From Hawksworthiomyces lignivorus (lineage: Eukaryota > Ascomycota > Sordariomycetes > Ophiostomatales > Ophiostomataceae): a DNA stretch of 64,000 bases. The position numbers were made by a program, and so were the translations under genes. The notes under the pieces were generated by a model. It was not told the DNA's origin. It did no database searches and saw nothing but the letters and a program-made list of their open reading frames with translations. This document shows, piece by piece, positions 10,828 to 21,710 of the stretch (position 1 is its first letter; the number at the start of each line of letters is the position of its first letter). The stretch covers positions 496,001-560,000 of the forward strand of contig NTMA01000013.1 in NCBI GenBank assembly GCA_002917075.1. Reading direction: 5' to 3'.

Positions 10828-12480
10828 ATGTCTGAGACCATCTCCACTAATGGAGCTCAAGCTAGTGCAGTATCTGAGCCTGATTATGATGTTCTCATCG
10901 TCGGTGCTGGCCTCTCAGGCTGCTACGCCTTGATTAAGGCACTAGAAATAGGTCTCCGCGCCAAAGTACTTGAGGCAGGCACTGGTGTCGGGGGAACTTG
11001 GTATTGGAACCGATATCCGGGCTGCCGGTTCGATTCGGAAAGCTATACCTATGGCTTCAGTTTCTCAGACAAAATCCTCAAGGAATGGGATTGGACCGAG
11101 CACTTTGCACCGCAGCCGGAGACTGAGAAATACATTAATTATCTCGCTGATCAATACAGTTTGCGACCACACATTCAATTCTCCACGCGTGTAGACAGTG
11201 CCCACTTCGATGAAAACAAGAGCGTCTGGAAAGTGACAACTGAGAAGAAGGAGGTCTTCCACTCGCGCTTTTTTATCACCTGCATTGGGCCGCTTTCAGC
11301 TTTTACGCTCCCCCGATATGAGGGTATTGAAGACTTCAAAGGTCCTTGGTGCCACACCGCTCGCTGGCCGAAACAGGGCATTGACCTCGTCGGCAAGAAG
11401 GTTGCGGTCATCGGCACCGGTGCTTCCGGCGTGCAGACCATCCAGGAGGTTTCCAAGGTAGCTGGCCACCTTTCCGTTTTCCAGCGCAGACCCAACTGGT
11501 GCGCACCGCTCCACAACAGTAAAATCAGCGCCGACGAGATGCAGAAAATACGCAAGGGATATACTGAAATATTCGAACACTGTCGAGGAACATTTGGCGG
11601 ATTTATTCATCGCGCAAGCACAAAGGCAGCTCTGGAGGTCTCGCCAGAAGAGCGGGAAAAGTTTTGGCAGGAGTTGTACGACTCGCCCGGGTTCGGAATT
11701 TGGATGGGCAATTACAAAGACGTCTTGGTGAATCGAGAGGCCAATGCCTTGCTCTGTGATTTTATAGCAAGGAAAATCCGGGAGAGAGTCAAAGACCAAA
11801 AGGTAGCCGAGCAGCTAATCCCAACAGACCATGGCTTCGGCACTCGACGCGTACCGCTCGAGACGAAATACTACGAAGCCTATAACCAAGAAAACGTAGA
11901 ACTCGTCAATTTGAAAGAAAATCCCATTGAGCGAGTTACCAGTAAAGGCATCCGGACTGCTGACGGCAAAGAACATGAGTTTGATGTTATCATTTATGCA
12001 ACTGGTTTTGACCCTGTCATGGGAGCCTTTGATCGGATCGACATCAGAGGCGTGGGAGGAATACGCCTCAAAGACACATGGAAAGCCGGGCCACGGACGT
12101 ACCTTGGTCTGGCTGTAGAGGGTTTCCCAAACATGGCGATGGTCATGGGTCCGCACGCGGCGTTGGGCAACATCCCCATTAGCATTCAGTTTGGGGTTGA
12201 GTGGATCTCGGATCTGCTTCGCTATGCTCGCGACAAGGGGATTACCTACTTCGAGCCAAAGTCAGAAAGTGTGGAGGAGTGGACAAACACTGTGTTTGAG
12301 GCTGCCAAAGGCTTGCTCTCCAGCGAGATCGATTCGTGGATGACGGGCGTCAACACTAATGTAGAGGGCAGACAGAAGAGGATTGTTGCGCGCTATAGCG
12401 GTAGTTGCCCTTCATATCGCGAACGTTGCAGGAATGAGGCTGTATCTGGTTACAGTGGTTTCCAAATGTATCTTAGTTGA
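10828..12480 (+). CDS. Baeyer-Villiger monooxygenase, type I (cyclohexanone monooxygenase-like)
   Basis: Single exon, 550 aa from ATG 10828. The frame is open further upstream, but homology-like sequence begins only after this Met. It has an N-terminal FAD Rossmann motif (GAGLSG, about residues 27-32), the type I BVMO fingerprint FKGPWCHTARWP (about 171-182, pattern FxGxxxHxxxW), a second NADPH Rossmann motif (GTGASG, about 197-202), and the ATGFDP segment before the end. The C-terminal RYSGSCPSYRERC...GYSGF block is usual in fungal BVMOs. It should insert oxygen next to a ketone, giving an ester or lactone, using FAD and NADPH. Context (transporter, cyclase-family hydrolase, SDR, KstD-like enzyme) suggests a ring-ketone substrate. 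It is intronless, unlike the 11-exon BVMO at 55813. Confidence 0.93.
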   Translation: MSETISTNGAQASAVSEPDYDVLIVGAGLSGCYALIKALEIGLRAKVLEAGTGVGGTWYWNRYPGCRFDSESYTYGFSFSDKILKEWDWTEHFAPQPETEKYINYLADQYSLRPHIQFSTRVDSAHFDENKSVWKVTTEKKEVFHSRFFITCIGPLSAFTLPRYEGIEDFKGPWCHTARWPKQGIDLVGKKVAVIGTGASGVQTIQEVSKVAGHLSVFQRRPNWCAPLHNSKISADEMQKIRKGYTEIFEHCRGTFGGFIHRASTKAALEVSPEEREKFWQELYDSPGFGIWMGNYKDVLVNREANALLCDFIARKIRERVKDQKVAEQLIPTDHGFGTRRVPLETKYYEAYNQENVELVNLKENPIERVTSKGIRTADGKEHEFDVIIYATGFDPVMGAFDRIDIRGVGGIRLKDTWKAGPRTYLGLAVEGFPNMAMVMGPHAALGNIPISIQFGVEWISDLLRYARDKGITYFEPKSESVEEWTNTVFEAAKGLLSSEIDSWMTGVNTNVEGRQKRIVARYSGSCPSYRERCRNEAVSGYSGFQMYLS

Positions 12481-12978
12481 CTGAACGGTAGTTTTCCTTA
12501 ACACATTGACGTGTAACAACTGATTTTGACCTTAAAAAGTCGAAGTGTTCGTAAAGACTTAGAGAACATGAAGATGTTATTAAATACGTTACTTGATGAA
12601 AATTGCAGTTTGCGACCTCGCGTTTTCCCATCTTTTTTTGTTATATTTCTGGATTCAATTTACGATGTCATTACAAGAAGGTAAAAAGGCACAGTTATTG
12701 TATCTTATAGCAAATCTCATTTTTAAGGGTCGTCTTTTACATTTAAATGTCATCCCATCTAATTTAACAATCATGAGCTGTGGTCTAAGTGGTGTGAAAA
12801 TAAATCCAGCGGACTAGAAGTGGCATTCTACCGCACAATATTCTGACGTGACGCGTTTTTATATAAACTCAGCAATCTATGTTTATTAATTACCGCCTCT
12901 GAAACTCGTGGTCGAGTTTGGGTTGGGAAGGTAAAGTGTACTATATCTAATCTTTATCAATGATGGTGGACTACTACA
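12481..12978. other. Convergent intergenic region
   Basis: 3' flanks of the BVMO and cyclase-family genes, which converge here. AT-rich; no gene seen. Confidence 0.6.
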
Positions 12979-14076
12979 CTAAAACACAGCAATAACGTTT
13001 GGAGGGCTTGCTACACCACCAAAGACATGAAGTGGTGCACTGGTCAAGAAAAACGACCACCGTTTGCATTCTTTACATGCTTGCGCTAGTTTCTCAAGAT
13101 CCCAAAGCTCTCCAATTGGTGTGGCCCACTGAACAAGCAACCATTCGTGAAGTCTGACTGCATCTTTCACTTTGAATCCGATGGGGTGGCACTCAAAGGC
13201 GAGAGTGTCGCTAGCCACTGCTGCAAAATGATGATTCCATAGCCATTTGGCCGACTTCATTGAGGACTCGATGCCAATGAAGTGGGCTGTATCTGTAGCC
13301 TCTTGTCGTTCCTTTGCACTGGCTTGGATGTGCCATTCCGTAAACCCTGTTCGAATAATCAGAACATCTCCATCCCTGAACTGGATGCCCTGATGCTTTG
13401 CCACTGCATCAAGTTCGTCCGTTGTAATAGAATAGGACGTAACTGGAGAAACTGGGGCTTGGCCGGTTTCTCTTCTCCAGTTCTCATAGTCAAGCAATAC
13501 GCCCCGACCTACAATACCGCCCCTCTCGACCCATCCTATAATGATTAGTTATATACGTTGCTAATGTAGGCAAAACAGAAAAGAGCCTTACTATGGATTC
13601 CCAAGCGTCCATCATGGAGTTTTGTATCAATATCGCGATGCTTCACGCCCTTGTAATATATGCCAGTTTCCTGTTGACCAATATGGCGGAAGCCATCCCA
13701 TTGCGAGCTGCTTTGTGTGTTAAACGTCAAGACATCATCATGGGCGCAGATGTCGTCTGCCGTGCCTCCATTTCGCTCATGGAAATCAACAATATCGTGT
13801 TTAAAGCTCTGTCTACCAACAACGCGTGAATCAAAGTGATCAAGGCGGAGATCTAGCTGAACATGAACCCCGCTCTTGATCTCCTTGGCAGCTTCGCGGA
13901 CAACATGGGCCGTTAAGAAATTGAGTGCTGTAATGTCAGCCATATATATTGCGAAGTGGATGTTTCAGTCGAACCTTACTTCCTAACTCATCATCATCCG
14001 CCCAGAGACCCCAGGCGCATCCCTGTGGCTGGCCATTTACCTTCGGCAAAGAATCGAAGTCGGGTATTTTCGACAT
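12979..14076 (-). CDS. Cyclase-family (PF04199) metal-dependent hydrolase
   Basis: Three exons: 14076-13980, 13927-13592 and 13535-12979, giving 329 aa; introns of 52 and 56 nt close in phase 1. The first exon is easy to miss. It encodes MSKIPDFDSLPKVNGQPQG and the CAWGLWADDDELG block that joins to TLNFLTAHVV across the intron, exactly the N-terminus expected of fungal members. The metal-binding region reads SSSQWDGFRH (about residues 105-114), the fungal form of the HxGTHxDxxxH motif. RWVERGGIVGRGVLLDYENW follows directly after intron 2. Relatives include kynurenine-formamidase-like and isatin-hydrolase-like enzymes, which open amide, lactone or cyclic bonds. In this cluster, hydrolysis of a BVMO-made lactone is a reasonable inference. 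The gene is divergent from the Zn2Cys6 regulator. Confidence 0.87.
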
Positions 14077-14825
14077 GCTTGTAGAGCGCCAATGGTTCCA
14101 ATGGCAATTTGGAGAGTCTTATTGTCCTGAGAAAGCAAACTGGATGACATCTATCTGCACCATAATTTTGATAAGTTAACAGTTCTTATGAGCTGAATTA
14201 AGTATGCAAAGAACTGGTACGAATAATATCCCAGCTGGTAATGGCCGGCTACAAAGTCCTTGTATAAGGCCGGAATCCGGGCTCACAATGCGGCCTTTTT
14301 CTGTCGTACCGCATCTTTCGAACAATGTAAAAAGCCTCGGTCTCTTTGCTATCGCTTGGTCATATATCTATTGATAGAAAAAATACCCGCCTCCACCTGC
14401 CTTCATGAAACTCAACGGCGAGTCTGGGGAGAAGTGTGACCAGATGATCGACAAGAAGCCGAAGCCCCGCAGAATGAGGGCGCCCCAGGAAATGCGCTAG
14501 CTATGCACCCCGTATCCGATCTTCATGCAAAAGCTCAAAGTTCACAAGCAAGGGGGCATGTGGGAGGCAGTCCCTCGAGTTTACCCAGTCATTGACTATT
14601 CCCCACAGAACCAGCCAACCCCTTCTACATGCAGTCTGCCTGAGCGTAGTCTTGGTTGTACGTTGAACATTCGACCCGGATTAAAAATCGACCACGCACC
14701 CCGGATTTCCCAGTTGTTTCCCCGGCTTCCGGGACAACTGGTAAATACCCATACGAGACAAACCTCACGAACGCTCTTAGTAGTACCAATTCGGACCTCC
14801 GCTCCTGTTGTTTTGAACAGCTTTC
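14077..14825. promoter_or_regulatory. Bidirectional promoter of cyclase-family and Zn2Cys6 genes
   Basis: 749 bp between divergent starts. CCGGCTAC at 14245-14252 matches the element in the MFS/BVMO promoter, and GGCCGGAATCCGG follows at about 14268-14280. Other open frames here are not supported by splice or domain evidence. Confidence 0.45.
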
Positions 14826-16997
14826 ATGGAGCAAAGGCCCCGCCAAAGGGCCGGGCAAGCTTGCCAACGTTGCCATGTGAAAAAGGTACGGCGAGTGTAT
14901 CACGGCCATGGCATGCACATCATTGACGTTAAAACAGATCAGATGCGATCTCACTGAGCCTAGCAGGACTGCTCAGGGGAGATGCCAAAATTGTGTAACT
15001 GCAGATGCCCATTGCCGGTATGTACACAGGGTCAAGTGAAAACGCTTGAATTCAAGTGGGAACAAGATGCTGATGATTACAGTTTGCGACCATCTAATCG
15101 TGGAAAAAGGAGACGAATGACAATATCCTTAATGAACACCGAGTACCCCCAGCTCCGGAGACACTCTTTATTCAGCGAGCGGATCGAGGCTGCCCGGGTT
15201 CTTGCCAACGGCTTTGAGAGGGTTTCTCAGATAGTTGATGATAGCAGGAATGAAGACTTCATCCTCTCATATGAGAACTCAGATGATTTACGAGACAATG
15301 GTTCCTACGGCTCCAGAGCTTTAACACAACGAGCGCCTTCCGTGCCATCTTGTACGAGTACCTTGACCATTGCACATGCTTCAGATCAAAATTCGGTCTT
15401 AGAAGATCCCTTTTCCAACACTACGCCGCCTGAAGAAGAGAATCTTGCGACTCAAGGCTTTCGCAGTTACTTGGGCGATACAGGATGTATGCAAATTTTC
15501 AGTTCTGATAACACTGAAGCCACATCAGCAACAGCCCTGTTGATGGATCGCCATTACGACATAGACGACATCCCCGATGAGCTTATGCAGAGCTACATGG
15601 AAACATATTACAATGACATCTATGCTTGGTGTCCAATAATGGATAGAAATCAAGATCAGGCACACCAACAACTGCCGTCGTCTCTCATGCTCAGGCACGC
15701 GCTTGCTCTGTGCGGCGCCTACCTCAAGCCTCCTCTAATCGCCCACACGTCATATTTAGAGCACTACAGGCGTGCCAAAGGACTTTTTTATGCTAAATAC
15801 CCAGATAATCCTTTGTTTCAAGTATGTGCAATCATGCTATTTCAATGGTCTCCTATGGACCAGCCCAACCTCGTCAGCGTGGATAGTAATTGGTGGTGGA
15901 TTACGACGTCGATCCATCTGGCGCAACAGATTGGTTTGCACCGTGAACCGATCTCGAGCCATTCAAGTCGTCATGCGGATGTTCCTGCTATAAGACGAAG
16001 AATATGGTGGACATTATTTGTAAGTTTAAGTTCCGATCCAATAGAGCAGCCTCGATTTTGACGACTTTAGGCTAGGGACCGAATGGTAGCCTTTTCGCAA
16101 GGACGGCCGCTCATTATCGACGCAGATGCTTGCGATGTAAATATGGTTACCTTGGAAGATTTTCCAGATTCAAGAGGTTTAGAGGCAACAATTTTTATTC
16201 ATTGGGTTCGACTCTGGGACATTGCTGGACAAATAACCAAAGAAGTGTCTCGGAAAAGCGGACAGTGTAATGCATCGCTTGCGGGACGATTGATAAACTG
16301 GATTGAGTCTTTGCCCGGACCTTTACAACTTCCTGTCGGAGACATATCCTCGCCCACTTTCGACCGCAATGTCTATTTTCTCCACCTTGGATATCTTACT
16401 GTTGTCATCCTTCTACATTTCCCCAAAGGACAAGAAGCGATACCGCGTCCCTCGATTCCTGCAGTTGCAGCTGCCTCTTGCATCGCACGAATTTTTCGAG
16501 TATACCTTATTCGAGGGTCCGTCCGTTGGTTAAGCTCCGAGGCATCCTGGTATTGTACCGTAGCAATGCTAGCACTTATCCGTGCTCGAGATATCGAGGG
16601 GCTTGCAGCCGGTGCTGAGGACGATATATCTGTCTTACGTATCGCTCTCAGGGAGATATCGACATGGTCTCGAATAGGTAGAATGTTTTACATGGGAATT
16701 GAGAGGCTGCTAAAGGCGGAGCCCGCAGTGGCACCGAGTTCACCACGTCCACTTTGTCCAAACGAAGACATGCACTACTTTTCTTTGTCTGGAGACACAC
16801 ATGTAGTGGGGACAGAAAGCTTGGAGTGGATGAGATATTTCCCATACGTCGCTGTTGAGACAAGCCAGCTCATTGCGACTCTTATGGTCAAGGACTGTAT
16901 GGCTGTGCCATTCCCGGAAATTCATTGGCCAGATGACATCCCCCTGGATTTCCAAACCTTTTTCTGGGATATAGGAACTGAGACTGATCAGATATGA
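14826..16997 (+). CDS. Zn2Cys6 transcription factor with fungal-specific TF domain
   Basis: Four exons: 14826-14885, 14938-15017, 15083-16019 and 16071-16997, giving 667 aa; introns of 52, 65 and 51 nt close in phase. The zinc cluster is split by intron 1. Exon 1 ends in ACQRCHVKK. Exon 2 gives IRCD, then twelve residues between Cys 3 and Cys 4, then CQNCVTADAHC, so the whole fits CX2CX6CX12CX2CX6C. A basic linker (NRGKRRRM) follows. The middle region (YYNDIYAWCPIMDR, about residue 235 on, through RRRIWWTLFARDRMVAFSQG) is the PF04082 fungal TF domain. An in-frame TGA just upstream fixes the start. Its position within the BVMO/SDR/cyclase group makes it the likely pathway-specific regulator, probably acting on the CCGGCTA elements nearby. 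Confidence 0.88.
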
Positions 16998-17645
16998 ACG
17001 TAAGTGAAACGAGGAGACAGAAAAGTTGTATAAAATTGTTGTAAAAATTGACACAATTCAATGTAAATGAAAACAACTGAAGGTCTACGTTTTGAGAATG
17101 TTAAGAGCAACGATTAAAAAAAACAATTTCACGAAAACTCAAAATATCTTCAAGATCTTACCTGGTGCAGGTTTCAATAGGTAATCTTGTAACACTACTT
17201 CCAAACAGTGTAATCGTAGGGAAGAAGACCCCTAATCCCACAACTGCCATTACCTGGACGTGTCGAATGAACCATAAGTTTTCCCAATTACGGCGCCAAT
17301 CTCGGCGGTGCATCCCAAAGACTAATGACAGCAGCCGGCTATGAGCTTCGGTGCGTGTCTAAACGATGACTGGCTGCCGGCTATGAAGTGGAGCCTCGCG
17401 CCCAATCACGTAGCGGAGAGTCCCCGAAGCCATCTGTCTGCGGTGATCACTGTCTGAGATCCTGTGTTGATCTTAGTACTCGGGCTACTGCTGAGTTTAG
17501 TGGATGTACATTCAGGTTCTTATAAAAACAACATAGTTATGAAGCAGCTAGAGAGATACACAGAGACAATGAAGAAACCTTTATTTATCGAATTTGGCTG
17601 TATCACTATACCACAACTTAATACCATCTGTCCATTACAAAAACC
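16998..17645. promoter_or_regulatory. Promoter region of the SDR gene with a direct 11-bp repeat
   Basis: GCCGGCTATGA occurs twice, at 17334-17344 and 17376-17386 (42 bp apart), about 260-310 bp before the SDR start. Both copies contain CCGGCTA, also seen in the other two divergent promoters of this cluster. Confidence 0.5.
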
Positions 17646-18473
17646 ATGAGCGTTGAAGGAAAAACGTTCTCCGTAACTGGAGCGGGCTCTGGGATGGGAG
17701 CATCAATTTGTGCCCTGCTTGCTAAGCGAGGTGCGCGTGCTATTGCCGCCAGCGATATATCGCCCAAAGGACTTGATGCTTTGAAAGAGACTATCGCTAA
17801 AATCAACCCTAAGACAGAACTCCAATGTACTGTTTTAGATGTCACGTCGGCAGCGGCGGTCTCCAACTGGGTCAACGACACGGTGAAAAAATTTGGCGAC
17901 CTTCATGGAGCCGCCAATGTCGCAGGCCTCCCGCAAGCGCTTGGCCAGAGACAGTCACCTGCCGTTCTGGAAGAAACAGACGACGATTGGAAGCGCGTCA
18001 TGGGCGTGAATTTGGATGGCGTTTTTTATTGTACGAGGGCTCAAATTGGCGCCATGAAGGCCCTCGGTAAGGCCGATCGTGGAATCGTCAACATCAGTAG
18101 TATGGCTTCATTGAAGCATGATCCCGACATCTACGCCTACCGCACTTCAAAGGCAGCATGTGCGCACTTTACTCAGAGTGTTGCGAAAGATTGTCAGCAA
18201 CTCGGAATTCGAGTGAACTGTGTTTCGCCAGGTATGTACTTTTGAGTTGTGTGTGCTTCAAGTGCTCAATCTGACCAGATCACAGCATCCACGCAAACCC
18301 CAATGTTGGGGAAATTTGTTGCCGGAAACGAAGCAACTTTAGCAGATTGGAAAAGCAGAGGCTGGGAAATGTTGGACCCTGAGGATGTAGCTCGCGCTGT
18401 TGTCTGGTTGCTGAGCGACGACGCGAGGTGTGTATTTGGCGTTAACCTCCATGTCGGGGCCGCACTGCCTTAA
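17646..18473 (+). CDS. Short-chain dehydrogenase/reductase (classical SDR)
   Basis: Two exons, 17646-18231 and 18286-18473, with a 54-nt phase 1 intron; 257 aa, normal for classical SDRs. It has the cofactor motif TGAGSGMG (residues 11-18), the NVAG variant of NNAG, catalytic Ser in NISSMAS, and Tyr165/Lys169 in YRTSK. The PG motif region reads NCVSPAS across the junction. It should oxidise a secondary alcohol or reduce a ketone with NAD(P)H. Placed after the regulator and with two CCGGCTA elements in its promoter, it could supply the ketone for the neighbouring BVMO (inference). Orientation matches the regulator and the FAD enzyme. Confidence 0.9.
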
Positions 18474-19242
18474 TTTAAACTTTGAGAAAGCAAATAATTT
18501 TGTGAAAAAAAAATTTCTAGGGCTATGTAAAGTATCTCATATCTCTGAACTGTGTGACATTTGTCTATTTACGTCGGTACTATAGCTCTCAATAAATGAG
18601 GGCCTACATTTAATAGCTTTACAGATACAGAGTAGCGACAAAAATATATGAGTGCGCCTGCAGCCTCGGCGGTTTTATTCAATGTATACGCCACGGGCTG
18701 ACATCAGTGATTTCACCTTGATTATTCGCCAGAAAGAAAAGTTTAAGCGAGATGTGCTAATGTTCGAAATTCATTCTTACCAAAAATCGAGAAATCTCAA
18801 CAGTGAAGCGACTACGAAGTCTTAATTTTCATAGAATCTTCGCTACCCAATCAATTTACATCGTATTTTTAGTCCTTGAAGTCTTCATTCACTGCCACGA
18901 ATCAAACATTGGGACATTATAGTCAACGACTGGAATCCCGGCGATACTTGATGTTGTAGGCATTATTTCGTAGTCATTGACTGGCTATCCAAAATAATGC
19001 GACCTGAGCACATGCCAAGCCAATTGCTGGGTTGGGTCGTGGCCAATGTGCGTTTAGCGGGGGAAAGATGTGAGCAAGCATGCAGCTCTTAATGAAACCA
19101 CATTCGTAATCGCAAATTTACCAATCATAAAACGCTTTCATGAGGCATATACCTTCGTCTTTGGCGGCTCTCTCCCGGTCTCAAGACACAAAACGGAGAC
19201 GATCCTATAGTTAATACGGGTTCAGATCTTCCTTGCTCCGTG
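18474..19242. other. Intergenic, upstream of the FAD enzyme
   Basis: AT-rich, no gene. A weak relative of the cluster motif (CCGGCGATAC) lies near 18931. No exact CCGGCTA copy noticed. Confidence 0.5.
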
Positions 19243-20985
19243 ATGAACATCATTCGAAGTATGCTGTACCCCCGCAACCCGCCTGGCCAGTTATTGACGC
19301 CTTGGCAGGTGGGCCGAATTCTGCAGAGTCCTAAGCTTCGGAGCTTTGCCACTACTATCACATCAGCAAGAGAATATCCTGTCCGAGAGAAGCCCGATAT
19401 CATTGTTGTTGGAAGTGGTATTGCTGGCCTTTCTGCCAGTATTGCGGGGGCAGAGAAGGGTGCATCGGTTCTTCTGGTTGATCGAGCTCATGGTGGGGGT
19501 GCCACGGCCTTATCTGGTGGCGTGGTTTACGCAGGTGGAGGAACGCGACAGCAGAAGGCGGCCGGATGTGAAGACACTCCCGAAAACATGCTTGCGTACC
19601 TTCGACAAGAGGTTGGTGATGCGGTTAGGGAGAGAACACTCAAGAAGTTTTGTGACGAGAGCGTCGAACGACTTAAGTGGCTTGAGAAGCATGGGGCCAG
19701 ATTCGAGGCGTCTCTTTGCCCGTACAAGACTAGCTATCCTACTGATCAGCATTATCTGTATTATTCAGGATCAGAGAAGGCATACCCATATGTGAAATAT
19801 GCTACGCCGGCGCCGCGAGGTCATCGCATGGTACATCCGGGCTTATCGGGTGCTGGCCTCTTCCGCGCCATGTTTGATTCGGCTCTTCGGCTTGGAGTTC
19901 AGTTCCTCCCGGCCAGCAAGGTGGAGTCTCTGCTATTGGACGCAAATGGACGCGTGACCGGAATAAAGCATAGAACACTTTCTGCATCAAGATCTGAGTT
20001 CGCTAAACATAAAAAATTAACTGAAGGAGCTTTGAAATACCAGCTCACACTTCCGCCTCTATCCGAGTGGCTCTATCGACGTGCCCAGCGTATCTGGGAT
20101 AGACACTCTGAGTTGGTCTCTACTAAAGCGCCGGCAGTTGTGCTAGCGGCTGGTGGATTTGCTTTCAATTCGGACATGAGGAAGCAATACTTGCCAGAGT
20201 TTTCGGGGGTAGTACCTTTGGGCACACCAGGCGATGACGGTTCTGGAATTCAGCTTGGGGTGGAAGCAGGGGGCTCGACATCACTCCTGCATAGGATGAC
20301 TGCCTGGAGATTCTTGTATCCACCAACAGCTCTTCTCAAAGGCATTGTGGTCTCACGAGAAGGAGAAAGAATAGGTGCCGAGGATGTCTACGGCGCAATG
20401 CTTACCGAAGCAATGATTCTCAAAGCTCAATCTGAAGGCTACCTTATTTTGGATTCAACTCAATGGGCAGAAGCGAAAATGCAGCTGCCCATACAAAATT
20501 CTGGGGCTACAGGGCTCCAGCGCGCTCACTGGTTATATTGGAAGCATAAAAAAGCTCAGTCATTAGAAACGCTGGCTCAGAAACTTGGAATCTCAGCAGA
20601 GGGTCTGAGAAGAACTGTTAACATCTACAATGATGCTATCAAGATGAATAGAGAAGACCCGATGCATAAGATGTCCGACTTCTGTTCACCGATCTTACGG
20701 CCACCATTTTACGGAATCGATATCTCAGCAAAACTTAATATGGGTCTTCAAGTCGTTGTGGGACTCACGCTTGGTGGACTACGCGTTGACGAAGATACGG
20801 GGCTCGTGTTGACAGAGACTGGTGAGCAGATTTCTGGATTATATGCAGCTGGAAGGACAGCCGTAGGAATTTGCTCGAATGGATACATCAGTGGACTCTC
20901 TCTCGCAGATGGCGTTTTTTCAGGGAAAAGAGCGGCGGAGCACATAATAAGTCTAATGGACTCAAAGAGAACAAGCGGTAGATGA
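19243..20985 (+). CDS. FAD_binding_2 flavoprotein, 3-ketosteroid Delta1-dehydrogenase / fumarate reductase-like
   Basis: Single exon, 580 aa. After an Arg/Leu-rich, acid-poor leader of about 45 residues that resembles a mitochondrial presequence, the FAD Rossmann motif reads VVGSGIAGLSAS (about residues 55-66). It is followed by GGGATALSGGVVYAGGGT, as in flavocytochrome c/KstD enzymes. The second FAD segment is VLAAGGFAFN. The C-terminus has the family signature GLYAAGRTAVGICSNGYISG and LSLADGVFSGKRAAEH. Family members remove hydrogens alpha,beta to a carbonyl or reduce fumarate-like double bonds. The pairing with BVMO and SDR resembles sterol or cyclic-ketone degradation, but the substrate is unproven. 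It runs in the same direction as the SDR. Confidence 0.86.
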   Translation: MNIIRSMLYPRNPPGQLLTPWQVGRILQSPKLRSFATTITSAREYPVREKPDIIVVGSGIAGLSASIAGAEKGASVLLVDRAHGGGATALSGGVVYAGGGTRQQKAAGCEDTPENMLAYLRQEVGDAVRERTLKKFCDESVERLKWLEKHGARFEASLCPYKTSYPTDQHYLYYSGSEKAYPYVKYATPAPRGHRMVHPGLSGAGLFRAMFDSALRLGVQFLPASKVESLLLDANGRVTGIKHRTLSASRSEFAKHKKLTEGALKYQLTLPPLSEWLYRRAQRIWDRHSELVSTKAPAVVLAAGGFAFNSDMRKQYLPEFSGVVPLGTPGDDGSGIQLGVEAGGSTSLLHRMTAWRFLYPPTALLKGIVVSREGERIGAEDVYGAMLTEAMILKAQSEGYLILDSTQWAEAKMQLPIQNSGATGLQRAHWLYWKHKKAQSLETLAQKLGISAEGLRRTVNIYNDAIKMNREDPMHKMSDFCSPILRPPFYGIDISAKLNMGLQVVVGLTLGGLRVDEDTGLVLTETGEQISGLYAAGRTAVGICSNGYISGLSLADGVFSGKRAAEHIISLMDSKRTSGR

Positions 20986-21710
20986 ATTTGAACTATTATG
21001 TTCAAGGCAGCTTTAGGGGGAATGACAACACCATGGGCAAAAAACAAATCCTCAACGGCGTATAAAATCCAAGCATATAATAGCTAGAGGATAATGGACG
21101 CTTGTTCACGAAAAATCGTCATAGTGACAGTAAACTTTCTATACTAACGGTGTCTGTGTCCGTAGCAAAATAGTGATATATTGACTGAAGTCTCTAGGCG
21201 TAGAATCTGCAGATCCAGTAGCTAGTCTCACAGGCATACCCAGACTTAGAAGATACATTTGCTCTATACTTTGTTAGTTGGAAGATGTATTGGAGCTGCT
21301 TGGCCGCCGACGAAAGATTTCATTTTAGCTATTTCGGTGTTGATTTCATAGCTTTCGGTTCCAAGCACAAGATGGAAACAGTCATCAAGATGTAACCACT
21401 ACTCCTCAGCATCTACTCTTTGGACAAGGTGCCCACTCTTGCGCAAGAAGGTCCTATGCCAGCAGCGAGGTGAAGATTTACGCTCTGTCACGTATTGTTG
21501 AAGCATGACCGGAAACTCCATGAAAGAGAGGCTGAGCAGCCGGCTCAGAGTAACTCGCCGCAAGATTTTATCTAACCCCTGAGCGGAGGTCATGTGTAAA
21601 TACAAGAATGAAGAGATCAACAATTATAAATGCTATAGCTCAACAAGTTTTTTAAGCAGCGTCCAGCCTGTATTAAATTTCATAATCACATATACTATCA
21701 AATTGGACGC
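20986..21710. other. Convergent intergenic region
   Basis: 3' flanks of the FAD enzyme and the UstYa-like gene. No gene recognised; a minus-strand open stretch at 21399-21623 has no family resemblance. Confidence 0.55.
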
